A program made the position numbers and the translations under genes. Of a stretch of DNA of 64,000 bases, positions 1 to 7,977 are shown in pieces (within the stretch, counting starts at the first letter, position 1; every line of letters begins with the position of its first letter). The notes beneath the pieces were generated by a model that was not told the DNA's origin, did no database searches, and worked only from the letters and a program-made list of their open reading frames with translations. Source of the stretch: Arachnia propionica (GTDB lineage Bacteria > Actinomycetota > Actinomycetes > Propionibacteriales > Propionibacteriaceae); the NCBI RefSeq assembly GCF_037055325.1, contig NZ_CP146373.1, positions 1 through 64,000 of the forward strand, given 5' to 3'.

Positions 1-1368
1 GTGTCCGTACCCGCCGTGCCCGAACTGGACGCCATGTGGGAGCGGATCGTCGGCGACATGCCTGTCTCCTCCAGGGCCTGGTTGCGTCGCACCAAACCCA
101 TCGCCATGCACAGCAACACCATGATGCTGGCGGTCTCCGACGAGACCACCCGCGAACGCATCGAGACCAAGCTGCGCACCGAGATCGAAACGAAACTCAG
201 CGCGGTAACGAAAACCAGGACCTACCTGGCCTTCGTGATCGATCCATCGCTGCACGTTGAGACCCCGGACCTGGAGATTGCCCCACCTCTTCCCCTCATT
301 GACGAGAAGGTCCGACACCATCGTTCCGCGAATCCCAACTCCGATCTGAAACTGAACCCGCGCTACACCTTCGAATCCTTCGTCGCGGGTTCCTCGAACC
401 GATTCGCGCACGCCGCTGCGGCTGCCGTGGCGGAACAACCCGGCAAGTCGTACAACCCGCTGATGATCTACGGCCCCTCCGGACTGGGAAAAACCCACCT
501 CCTGCACGCCATCGGGCACTATGTGCGCAGCTACTACGAGAACCTGCGGGTGCGCTACGTCTCCACCGAGGAACTCACCAACGACTTCATCAACGCCATC
601 TCTGACAACCGGACCGCTGAGTTCCGACGCGCCTACCGCGATGTGGACGTGCTGCTGGTCGACGACATCCAGTTCCTGGAAGCGAAAATCCAAACCCAGG
701 AGGAGTTCTTCCACACCTTCAACACCCTCCACAACGCGCAGAAACAGATCGTGATGTCCTCCGACCGGCCCCCGAGGCTGCTGGAGGCGCTCGAACCACG
801 ACTCAGATCCAGATTCGAGTGGGGTTTGATGACCGACATCCAACCCCCCGACCTGGAAACCCGCATCGCCATCCTCCGCAAGAAGGCGGCATCACAGCGG
901 CTGACCGCTGGCACGGAGGTTCTGGAGCACATCGCATCACACATCACCACCAACATCCGCGAGATCGAGGGCGCACTGACCCGCGTCGCCGCCCTCGCGA
1001 GCCTCAACCAGCAAGAGATCACCCTCGAACTGACCGAACGGGTGCTGCGCGACCTGATTCCGGAGGGCAACGACACCCACGTCGACGCCGACTCCATCAT
1101 CGCCGCCACGTGCGCCTATTTCGGGATCTCCGCCGACGAGCTAGCAGGAGCCAGTCGCGTTGCTGCCCTAGCCCGGGCCCGTCAGATAGCCATGTACCTG
1201 TGCAGGGAACTCACCGACCTGTCGCTGCCGAAAATCGGATCCCGCTTCGGGGGTCGCGACCACACCACCGTCATGCATTCAGTGAAGAAGATTGACACGA
1301 AGATGGGCGAGGACCGCCAACTCTTCGACCAGGTGACCGAGCTCACCAACCGCATCAAACAGAGCTGA
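1..1368 (+). CDS. dnaA: Chromosomal replication initiator DnaA
   Basis: This 455-residue protein starts at the GTG that opens the window. DnaA binds DnaA boxes at oriC, unwinds the origin and loads the replicative helicase. The Walker A motif GPSGLGKT lies at about residues 158-165 and the Walker B segment LLVDD at about 218. The C-terminal DNA-binding signature, with GGRDHTT, is near residue 417. The N-terminal domain I and the variable linker are short, as is common in propionibacteria. An origin spacer and dnaN follow, which is the classic arrangement. The identification is secure. Confidence 0.98.
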   Translation: MSVPAVPELDAMWERIVGDMPVSSRAWLRRTKPIAMHSNTMMLAVSDETTRERIETKLRTEIETKLSAVTKTRTYLAFVIDPSLHVETPDLEIAPPLPLIDEKVRHHRSANPNSDLKLNPRYTFESFVAGSSNRFAHAAAAAVAEQPGKSYNPLMIYGPSGLGKTHLLHAIGHYVRSYYENLRVRYVSTEELTNDFINAISDNRTAEFRRAYRDVDVLLVDDIQFLEAKIQTQEEFFHTFNTLHNAQKQIVMSSDRPPRLLEALEPRLRSRFEWGLMTDIQPPDLETRIAILRKKAASQRLTAGTEVLEHIASHITTNIREIEGALTRVAALASLNQQEITLELTERVLRDLIPEGNDTHVDADSIIAATCAYFGISADELAGASRVAALARARQIAMYLCRELTDLSLPKIGSRFGGRDHTTVMHSVKKIDTKMGEDRQLFDQVTELTNRIKQS

Positions 1369-1845
1369 GACCACGACATACCAAGCGTATCGACTCGGGT
1401 CGCTCGTCCTAACACTCCGCCTCAACCGCATCCACAGAAAGAGCGCTGCCCTGTGGAAAGTTATCCACAGGTCTGTGGATTATACGGTGGACATCGCGGT
1501 GAACAGGTCACCGACGGCGAACAATCCACAAATCCTCCCCGTGTAATTCTGGGTTCATCCACAGCTCATACACACCCTCAAACCCAGTCTGACAAGGGAT
1601 TTTAGGTGTTTTCCACAGGTTCCACAGGCGTTACTATGAATACTAAGATGTAATTACAGAAAATTTCTTCAAAGTCACAGCGGTGGAAACGTGGAAACCT
1701 CCGTCAGAAGCCTGCGTCCAAACGGCTGACGCGGAATCACCAGGTTTCGGGGGCCTCAAACCCACGTCAAACAGGCCGGCTACCGGTATGCTGACGGAAT
1801 ACCACACCATGGTGGCTGCTGGTACGACTACCTAAAGGGGACGAT
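1369..1845. other. oriC region with DnaA boxes
   Basis: This is the 477-bp non-coding spacer between dnaA and dnaN. A perfect DnaA box TTATCCACA is at 1461-1469. Near matches are GCATCCACA at 1428, TGTGGAAAG at 1452 (reverse), TGTGGATTA at 1474 (reverse), CAATCCACA at 1522, TCATCCACA at 1555 and TTTTCCACA at 1609. An A+T-rich stretch at about 1633-1675 is a candidate unwinding element. Position and box clustering make this the likely chromosome origin. Promoters for dnaN should also lie here but are not resolved. Confidence 0.9.
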
Positions 1846-3006
1846 GTGAAGATTCGAGTGGAGCGCGACGCACTGGCCGATGCCGTTGCCTGGGTGGCTC
1901 GCAGCCTGCCGAATCGTCCCACAGCTCCTATCCTCGCGGGTCTGTTGATGAACGCATCCGGTGATGAAGTGACCCTCTCCAGCTTCGACTCCACCACGTC
2001 CGCTCAGGTGACGATGCCAGCCGAGGTCACCGACGAGGGAACGGTGCTGGTGTCGGGACGGCTGCTGAACGAGATCGCACGTTCCCTACCGAACAAGCCC
2101 GTCGAGATGGTCGCCGATCACACCCAGGTCGAGCTGACGTGCGGATCTGCGCGGTTCAGTCTTCAGACCCTTCCCGTCGACGAATACCCCACCCTGCCTG
2201 AGATGCCCACTCAGACCGGTCTCGTTGACGCATCCGTCTTCGAGAAGTCTGTCAGTCAGGTTGTGATCGCAGCGGGCCGCGACGAACTGCTCAACGTCTT
2301 CACGGGTGTACGCGTGGAAATCAACGGTGACCGACTCTCCTTGCTCGCCACCGACCGCTACCGGATGGCGCTCAAGGAACTCACCTGGCAGCCGTCCTCA
2401 CCCGACATCGAAGGTGCGGTGCTGGTGCCGGGCCGGGTGCTGGCGGATACGGCCAAGTCGCTGACCTCCGGTAAGACCGTCACTGTGTCGTTGTCCACCA
2501 CCGAATCCGAGGGTGAAGGTCTGGTCGGATTCATCGGTGAAGGCGCGAAAGGTCGCCGCGAAGCCACCACCCGCCTGCTGAACCAGGCCTTCCCGAAGGT
2601 GCGGCATCTGATGGATGTCGTCGGTACCGTCACCGTGCGGGTTCCCACCGCCGACTTGTTGGCCGCAGTGAAACGCGTTTCCCTCGTCGCGGAACGCAAC
2701 ACCCCGTTGCGCATGCTCATCGAAGACGAGCACATCGCCCTCGAGGCAGCCACCGGCGACCAGGCCCACGCCTCCGAGGCCATCGAGGCTCAGGTCGACG
2801 TGGTTGGCGAGGAGAAATCCATCGAGGCAGCGGGGTTCAATCCGCACTACCTGCTCGACGCCCTCGGCGCCCTCGATGCGCCCTACGCGCACTTCTCTTT
2901 CACCGCGCCCGGTAAGCCCTGCCTCATCACGGGCCTGGCGACGATCGACGGCGACCAGCTGTTTGACTACCGTCACGTCATCATGCTCATGCGTCTGCCC
3001 AGCTGA
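1846..3006 (+). CDS. dnaN: DNA polymerase III beta sliding clamp
   Basis: The 386-residue product is the ring-shaped processivity clamp that tethers DNA polymerase III to DNA and recruits repair and initiation factors. Length and the three-fold repeated beta-clamp architecture fit the family. The start (GTG at 1846) follows an AAAGGGG-type ribosome site eight bases upstream. The gene sits immediately after oriC and before recF, the usual order. Nothing in the sequence looks unusual. Confidence 0.98.
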   Translation: MKIRVERDALADAVAWVARSLPNRPTAPILAGLLMNASGDEVTLSSFDSTTSAQVTMPAEVTDEGTVLVSGRLLNEIARSLPNKPVEMVADHTQVELTCGSARFSLQTLPVDEYPTLPEMPTQTGLVDASVFEKSVSQVVIAAGRDELLNVFTGVRVEINGDRLSLLATDRYRMALKELTWQPSSPDIEGAVLVPGRVLADTAKSLTSGKTVTVSLSTTESEGEGLVGFIGEGAKGRREATTRLLNQAFPKVRHLMDVVGTVTVRVPTADLLAAVKRVSLVAERNTPLRMLIEDEHIALEAATGDQAHASEAIEAQVDVVGEEKSIEAAGFNPHYLLDALGALDAPYAHFSFTAPGKPCLITGLATIDGDQLFDYRHVIMLMRLPS

Positions 3007-3018
3007 ACGGGTCGATTC

Positions 3019-3067
3019 GGTCGACGAACATCATCGACCGGTGGTGGCGTTAGATACAGATCTGTAT
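3019..3067. promoter_or_regulatory. Hairpin and 14-bp palindrome upstream of a small membrane gene
   Basis: A 7-bp inverted repeat CGGTCGA/TCGACCG (3019-3041) follows dnaN and may form a weak terminator. It is followed by a perfect 14-bp palindrome ATACAGATCTGTAT at 3054-3067, about 35 bp before the next start codon. A repressor operator overlapping the promoter is plausible, but no regulator can be named. Confidence 0.4.
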
Positions 3068-3101
3068 TAAGTTGAGGGTAGTCACACGAAAGGAAAGATC
3101 C

Positions 3102-3317
3102 ATGACCTCCATTGGAGGCCTTCTGGCCATCCTCGGCTTCGGGTCGCTGATACTCCCTGCATTCGGACTGCAGTTCAAGTTGCTGTCCGCGGTAGAGGGA
3201 GCGCAGCCCTGGTTCGGCATCATCCTGGGTGTTATCGGGCTTGCCCTCCTGGCAGTTGGTTTCATGCAAAACAGCAAGCAGCAGGAGCAGCAGCCGCAAC
3301 CACAGCAGGTGCAGTGA
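3102..3317 (+). CDS. Small membrane protein, function unknown
   Basis: The 71-residue product starts at ATG 3102 behind the ribosome site AAAGGAAAG. An upstream in-frame start at 3072 lacks a comparable site. Two hydrophobic stretches (about residues 3-20 and 33-52) predict two membrane helices. The C-terminal tail is very rich in Gln (QQEQQPQPQQ). It lies between dnaN and recF, has its own palindromic promoter region and a strong terminator, and so is probably a single transcription unit. I do not recognise the family. Confidence 0.75.
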   Translation: MTSIGGLLAILGFGSLILPAFGLQFKLLSAVEGAQPWFGIILGVIGLALLAVGFMQNSKQQEQQPQPQQVQ

Positions 3318-3339
3318 AACTGAAACACTGATAGATCTG

Positions 3340-3371
3340 ATGGGAGGGAACCGCCGGTTCCCTCCCATTTC
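3340..3371 (+). terminator. Rho-independent terminator
   Basis: A perfect 13-bp stem ATGGGAGGGAACC / GGTTCCCTCCCAT (3340-3352 and 3356-3368) with a 3-nt loop is followed by a short T run. It closes the small membrane gene just before recF. Confidence 0.85.
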
Positions 3372-3398
3372 CATGCCCGGGGAATAGGATCGGAGCCG

Positions 3399-4565
3399 AT
3401 GTTCGTCACCCACTTGTCGGTCACCGACTTCCGCAACTACGCCGCCGCCGAGCTGGACCTCGTCGCAGGCGTCAACGTTTTTGTCGGATCGAACGGGCAG
3501 GGAAAGACGAACCTGGTCGAGGCCGTCGAGTACCTCTCGACGATGTCTTCTCACCGCGTCTCTGCGACCACACCCCTGATCCGTGCGGGTGCGGAGTCTG
3601 CCATCCTGAGGGGTCGGGTGCAGGCCTCCCGCGACGATGAACGCCTCATCACCCTAGAACTCGAGGTTGCTAACGGTCGCAGCAACATCGCCCGCCTGAA
3701 CCGTGCTCCCCTGCCGCGGCCCCGCGACCTCGTCGGCGCGCTGCGTACCGTCGTCTTCTCACCCATGGACCTGGCCATCGTACGCGGTGACCCATCGGAC
3801 CGGCGGGCCTGGCTGGACACCCTGGTCACCACCCGTTGGCCGCGCATGGCTGGTGTGCGAGCGGATCTGGACAAGATCCTCCGGCAGCGCAACTCGTTGT
3901 TGAAGGCGATGTCTGGAAAATCGCTGCGACAATCCACACCCGAGGAGGACGTGACCCTGCAGGCGTGGAACGACGCCCTCGCGCGGATCGGTGCTGAGCT
4001 GCTGCACGCGCGTCTCGACACATTGGCTGACGTTCTCCCGCACGCCGCTGGGGCCTACGAGACCATAGCCCCAGTGAATAACCGGATATCAGCGCTGTAC
4101 AAGACTTCCTTGGATCTGGCGGGCATTCCTGTCGATGCGGTCCGCGAGACCCTCGAGGCGCGGCTGCTCGATGCTATGACGGAATGTCGCCGCGAGGAGG
4201 TCGCGCGCGGCGTGACCCTCGTCGGTCCGCAACGCGACGACATCACCTTGTCCATCGGCGATCTGCCGGCGAAAGGGTACGCCTCCCACGGTGAGTCGTG
4301 GTCGCTGGCGCTGGCCCTGAAACTGGGAGGATTCGCCCTGGTGCGTTCCGACGGTATCGAACCCGTCCTGGTGCTCGATGACGTGTTCTCGGAGCTGGAT
4401 GCGATCCGCCGTGAACGCCTCGCGGGGGCGGTCGCCGACGCCGAGCAGGTGCTCATCACGGCTGCTGTTGGCGCTGATGTCCCCGATTTCCCGTCCGCGC
4501 GACGCTTTCGGGTGCAGGGCGGGGCGGTCGAACCCGTCGAGGAACTGGAGGTCGCTGATGACTGA
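3399..4565 (+). CDS. recF: DNA replication and repair protein RecF
   Basis: RecF is an SMC-like ATPase that helps load RecA at single-strand gaps through the RecFOR pathway. The 388-residue protein has Walker A GSNGQGKTN at about residues 30-38. A C-terminal Walker B/D-loop region VLVLDDVFSELD follows. The length is normal. Its stop overlaps the start of the DUF721 gene, so the two are translationally coupled. The identification is secure. Confidence 0.97.
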   Translation: MFVTHLSVTDFRNYAAAELDLVAGVNVFVGSNGQGKTNLVEAVEYLSTMSSHRVSATTPLIRAGAESAILRGRVQASRDDERLITLELEVANGRSNIARLNRAPLPRPRDLVGALRTVVFSPMDLAIVRGDPSDRRAWLDTLVTTRWPRMAGVRADLDKILRQRNSLLKAMSGKSLRQSTPEEDVTLQAWNDALARIGAELLHARLDTLADVLPHAAGAYETIAPVNNRISALYKTSLDLAGIPVDAVRETLEARLLDAMTECRREEVARGVTLVGPQRDDITLSIGDLPAKGYASHGESWSLALALKLGGFALVRSDGIEPVLVLDDVFSELDAIRRERLAGAVADAEQVLITAAVGADVPDFPSARRFRVQGGAVEPVEELEVADD

Positions 4566-5109
4566 AACATCCTTCGACGACGACCTTCCCGACGAGGAAC
4601 CCCACGACCCGACTGGGTTGGAATTGGCGACCGAGATCGCCCACCAGACGGCCCGCACCTCCCCGCTGCTGCCCGAGGTCGCGCCACCGCCCCCGAAGGT
4701 CTCAAAACGCCGTCACAGGTTCGGGGAACAGCGTTCCGGCGCCCATCCCGACGACCGCGACCCGCAGCTGATCGGTAGCGTCCTCGAGTCCGTCGCGAAA
4801 CGCCGGGGCTGGCAACGCCAGATCTCCCTCGCGACCGTGCTGCGTGACTGGTCCGGGCTCGTCGGCGCCATGAACGCCGAACACTCCTCCCCCATCGAGT
4901 TCAACGACGGTGTTCTCACCATCCAGTGCGACTCCACCGCCTGGGCCTCGGCCATGAGGTACAGCGCCGGGCCTTTGATTGCCAAACTGAATCAGGCTCT
5001 CGGGGAACGTTCGGTCCTACGCATTGAGGTGCTAGGCCCCCACGCGCCGAACTGGAAGCGGGGTCGCCGCTCGATCCAGGGACGCGGTCCCCGGGACACC
5101 TACGGGTGA
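4558..5109 (+). CDS. DUF721 (DciA-like) protein
   Basis: The 183-residue product begins at ATG 4558, overlapping the last eight bases of recF. The acidic N-terminus is low-complexity. The C-terminal half (about residues 60-165) carries the DUF721 fold with the conserved segment WAxxMRYSAGPLIAKLNQ. Family members near dnaA/recF have been linked to helicase loading (DciA), so a replication role is likely but is inferred here. In many relatives gyrB follows directly; here a parS-like site and a large insert follow. Confidence 0.88.
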   Translation: MTETSFDDDLPDEEPHDPTGLELATEIAHQTARTSPLLPEVAPPPPKVSKRRHRFGEQRSGAHPDDRDPQLIGSVLESVAKRRGWQRQISLATVLRDWSGLVGAMNAEHSSPIEFNDGVLTIQCDSTAWASAMRYSAGPLIAKLNQALGERSVLRIEVLGPHAPNWKRGRRSIQGRGPRDTYG

Positions 5110-5113
5110 AGAT

Positions 5114-5129
5114 CGTTTCACGTGAAACC
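5114..5129. promoter_or_regulatory. parS-like centromere site
   Basis: The 14-bp perfect palindrome GTTTCACGTGAAAC (5115-5128) matches the core of the bacterial parS consensus TGTTTCACGTGAAACA, with only the two outermost bases different. ParB binds such sites near oriC to organise chromosome segregation. The position, 5 kb from dnaA and just after the DUF721 stop codon, is typical. Confidence 0.85.
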
Positions 5130-5143
5130 ATCGGCTTTGACGG

Positions 5144-5794
5144 TCAGTCGCCGACCACCCCGTTCTGGTAGGCGAGGATGACCAGTTGGGATCGATCCCG
5201 GACATCCAGGCGACTGACCAGGCGAGAGACATAACTTTTCACCGTCGCAGAGGTGAATTTCATCTCCTCAGCGATTTCATCGTTGCTCAGGCCTTGGGCG
5301 ATCAACCGGAGCAGGGACAGGTCCTTCTCCGAGAGCTCTCGGATCTGCTTGGAAGGGCGGTGTCCACGCTCGTAGCGCGAGAGGACGCGAGTGATGAGCT
5401 TGGGCGACAGTATGGCCTCACCCAGGTGGACTTGTTGGATGGCGTGCATGATCTCGCCGCGGGTGCTGGTCTTGAGCAGGAACCCCACCACTCCTGCGCG
5501 CAGGGCCTCATGGAAGGTGGCGTCATCCTCCAACGAGGTCAGCGCGATGATGCGACTCTTCACACCGATTTCATTGAGCTCATTGGTGGCCTTGATGCCA
5601 TCCATGATGGGCATGCTGATGTCCATCAGGATCACGTCGGGGTTCAACCGTTTGGCGAGGGAAACACCGTTGAGCCCATTCGTTGCAGTGCCTACCACCG
5701 TGATACCGGGCATGGTCTCAACGATCCGCTGGATCTGCGCCCGTACCTTCTCATGGTCCTCGACGATCAGGACTCGGATCTTGGCGTCGCTCAT
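5144..5794 (-). CDS. NarL/LuxR-family response regulator
   Basis: The 216-residue protein has an N-terminal receiver domain, with phospho-acceptor Asp58 in ILMDISMP and the conserved Lys in FLLKTS. A C-terminal LuxR-type helix-turn-helix (about residues 150-212, LSNDEIAEEMKFTSATVKSYVSRL) follows. It is the expected partner of the HisKA_3 histidine kinase at 7978-9177, transcribed divergently. The pair is now separated by more than 2 kb of IS-derived DNA. Its targets are unknown; the adjacent lanthipeptide locus is a candidate. Confidence 0.93.
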   Translation of the reverse strand: MSDAKIRVLIVEDHEKVRAQIQRIVETMPGITVVGTATNGLNGVSLAKRLNPDVILMDISMPIMDGIKATNELNEIGVKSRIIALTSLEDDATFHEALRAGVVGFLLKTSTRGEIMHAIQQVHLGEAILSPKLITRVLSRYERGHRPSKQIRELSEKDLSLLRLIAQGLSNDEIAEEMKFTSATVKSYVSRLVSRLDVRDRSQLVILAYQNGVVGD

Positions 5795-6198
5795 GTTGTC
5801 AGTCTAACCAGCTTCAGGGGGATCCATTTTCTCAGTCACCAGAAGTTGACCTCCGCGTGCGAAGCGTCTTCCAGGGGTATTGAATAAGGTCAGGTCGAGT
5901 CGCCAGGAAGCGAGAGAAACGACTCTCAGTGCAATAAGTTCCACAGATCCCTCGATTCAACCATCATTATATTTCGGCGCTGAACGCCGTAGTCAAATAT
6001 AAAATGCTCGAGAAAGTAGACCTCAATGAAGTGTCGAGGCTCGAGAAAGTAGACCTCAATGAAGTGTCGAGTCATTGTTTTGGCAATCGCTACTGTCTCT
6101 TTGTTTTTCTCCCAGGGTGCCATTCATGCCGAGGCTAGTGTCGTGCCGGCGAATTCTTCTATGTTGCCAATGCAGACCGAAATTCATGACACCTTGAT
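5795..6198. other. Intergenic region with a 33-bp tandem duplication
   Basis: No convincing gene is seen. Two perfect 33-bp copies lie head to tail at 6006-6038 and 6039-6071. The stretch is clearly A+T-richer than its neighbours. It probably contains the divergent promoter region of the two-component genes before the IS insertion. A 65-codon minus-strand frame (5926-6123) translates the repeat as two 11-residue copies (HFIEVYFLE) but lacks a good ribosome site. Confidence 0.6.
6006..6071. repeat. Perfect 33-bp tandem direct repeat
   Basis: Unit 1 at 6006-6038 and unit 2 at 6039-6071 are identical and begin GCTCGAGAAAGTAGACC. Each unit also starts with CTCGAG and ends near TCGAG, so unit boundaries are partly palindromic. 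The unit length (33, divisible by three) keeps any frame open. Confidence 0.9.
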
Positions 6199-6260
6199 GC
6201 TTATTCATAGGGGTGTTTTGGCTTTCCCTAACTGACGCTTTATCCGAGGGGGATGTGGGG

Positions 6261-6329
6261 GCGGCTTGCCCGATCTGAGACAATTCAAAGTGTTCTACTA
6301 CAAAGACTCTCAGATGAAAGACAAGCCGC
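6261..6329. repeat. Two-arm hairpin in the IS left end
   Basis: GCGGCTTG (6261-6268) pairs with CAAGCCGC (6322-6329), and inside it ATCTGAGA (6273-6280) pairs with TCTCAGAT (6308-6315). In an IS left end such a structure can block read-through translation of the transposase from outside promoters; that role is inferred. Confidence 0.65.
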
Positions 6330-6333
6330 TGCC

Positions 6334-7090
6334 GTGAATACTACCACGATCCTTGAGCGTGATCAGATCCTTGACCTGTGTGAACTGATCCACACATCCC
6401 ATTCCGGAAACCTATCCGGCAGCAGGATCCCGTGCCCTAGGCTTGTTCCGCTGTATCCAAATCACTGTGTTAACACTCAGACACAACCTCACCCAAGAGT
6501 TACTGGCCGACATCCACACAGTTTCCCAAGCCACCATCTCGAGGGTGATTACGGTTTACACTCCCTTGATCGCCGAGGCCCTCCAAGCCTGGGTGCCCGG
6601 CACGGGGGACCTCGACCCTGACCGCCAGTACATCATCGACGGTACTCTGGCGCCCTGCTGGTCGTGGCACGACCGTCCCGAACTGTACTCAGGCAAACAC
6701 CACACCACAGGAGTGAACCTGCAAGTGGCCTGCACCCTGACCGGACAGCTCGCCTGGATCTCCCCACCCCTGCCAGGTAGTGTGCATGATGCAAAGGCCA
6801 TCACAGAATCCGGATTCCTCACAACCCTCAATGGTCAAAGTCATATCGGGGACAAGGGCTACATTGGATTGGGAATGATCACCCCCGCGAAGAAACCCGC
6901 CCATGGTGAACTCACCGACAGCGACAGGAGAAACAACACGACCATCAACCGTGTCCGCTACCTCATCGAACGTGTTATCGCGAACCTCAAAACCTGGCGT
7001 GTTCTACACACCGATTACCGTCGCCCTTACAACACCTTCGAAACCACAATACAAGCCGTCACCGGACTCATCTTCGCCTACACCCCATGA
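6334..7090 (+). pseudogene. IS5-family (DDE_Tnp_4) transposase, frameshifted
   Basis: The N-terminal part (from GTG 6334, VNTTTILERDQILDLC) reads in one frame. The body (GLFRCIQITVLTLRHNLTQE..., to the stop at 7088-7090) reads in the next frame, so a +1 shift is needed near 6415-6435. The helix-turn-helix (SQATISRVI) and catalytic DDE segments (IIDGTL, GDKGY, then RVIANLKTWRVL) are all present. Some IS5 groups use programmed frameshifting, but no clear slippery run is visible, so a mutation is more likely. About 250 residues if joined. Confidence 0.75.
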
Positions 7091-7269
7091 ATAAGCCTCC
7101 TTGTTGTGTGCAGTCTTTCCTCCCCTCTGTTCCAAGTGAACTTGTTGATTTGTCGGCAGTGAAGATCTAGAAGTGATTCCATGGTTGCGGTGCCGCTGAT
7201 TTTGGCTCTTTGTTTTTGAGGGTGTTGTAGGTGGGGTTTATCGGCGCTTTTAGGTGTTTGTTGTCAGGT

Positions 7270-7790
7270 GGTTTTTAAGGCGTCCGGCGTGGATGAGGCT
7301 GCGGATGGTGTAGTGCGTGAAGTTGCGGAATCCAAGGCGATGCCGTGTAGGTGTTCCAGGCGTGCTCGTCAACGCCGACGACTTCCATGTCGTCGAAGCG
7401 GTGGGAGTCTTCGAGCAGCGCAGACTGTGCATGGGTCAGGACCGCGTTGTTGGCGATGTGCCAGGAGCTCCCAGGGCGGCTGCTAGCCGGGAGATCGACA
7501 TGGACCAAGACCCAGGGCCCGCAGCCCCAACTCGACTGCCGAGTGGGTCAGAAGCGCCCGCAGCCGAGCCATGGCCGAGGTGTCCTGCTTCCACAGGCAT
7601 CGGCACGTGGGTCAGGCCCCGGACCACCGTCCCACGAGCCTGCCTTTGGGCGCCGCACGCCTCTCGCAGAAAGGATCTTCGAAGCCAGCAGACACGCGGC
7701 ACTCGATCACCGTGCGCTCCACTGTGAGGAGCTGCCTCACCGCGGTCAGTCCTAGGGCACCCAAACCCAAGAAGGTCTTCAGGTCAGGGC
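7270..7790 (-). pseudogene. ISL3-family transposase remnant
   Basis: Minus-strand fragments in three frames read in order like the N-terminal part of an ISL3 transposase. They run LGLTAVRQLLTVERTVIECRV and DPFCER (about 7640-7790), then RGTVVRGLTHVPMPVEA (about 7580-7640), and then LLEDSHRFDDMEVVGVDEHAW (about 7340-7420). Several frameshifts and the missing C-terminal half show a decayed copy. It lies between the IS5-like element and the histidine kinase. Confidence 0.7.
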
Positions 7791-7977
7791 AGGAAAAAGT
7801 AGTCGCAGGCACCTTGAAGTCTCCCAGCTGGGGTGTGTAGCAACTTCCATCATCGGGGGACCTCGACCCCATACCCGGCACAACAACGCACCCCAACCCT
7901 GCCAAACAGATCAACAGACTCCGGCTACTACACCCTCAAACGCGAAGAGCCATGACTTCGAGGATCGGTTTCACAGA

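Larger units (their letters stand above)
6199..7096 (+). mobile_element. IS5-family-like insertion sequence (about 0.9 kb)
   Basis: The element is delimited by a near-perfect inverted repeat. GCTTATTCATAGGGGTGT at the left (6199-6216) pairs with the reverse complement of the sequence at 7080-7096, differing by one inserted base. It contains one DDE transposase, broken into two frames. An internal hairpin with two 8-bp arms (6261-6268/6322-6329 and 6273-6280/6308-6315) lies near the left end. No target duplication could be identified with confidence. Confidence 0.7.

Noticed and set aside
5926-6123. 65-codon minus frame with 11-residue repeats
   Set aside because: No ribosome site or family match; it is kept only as a note on the tandem repeat.
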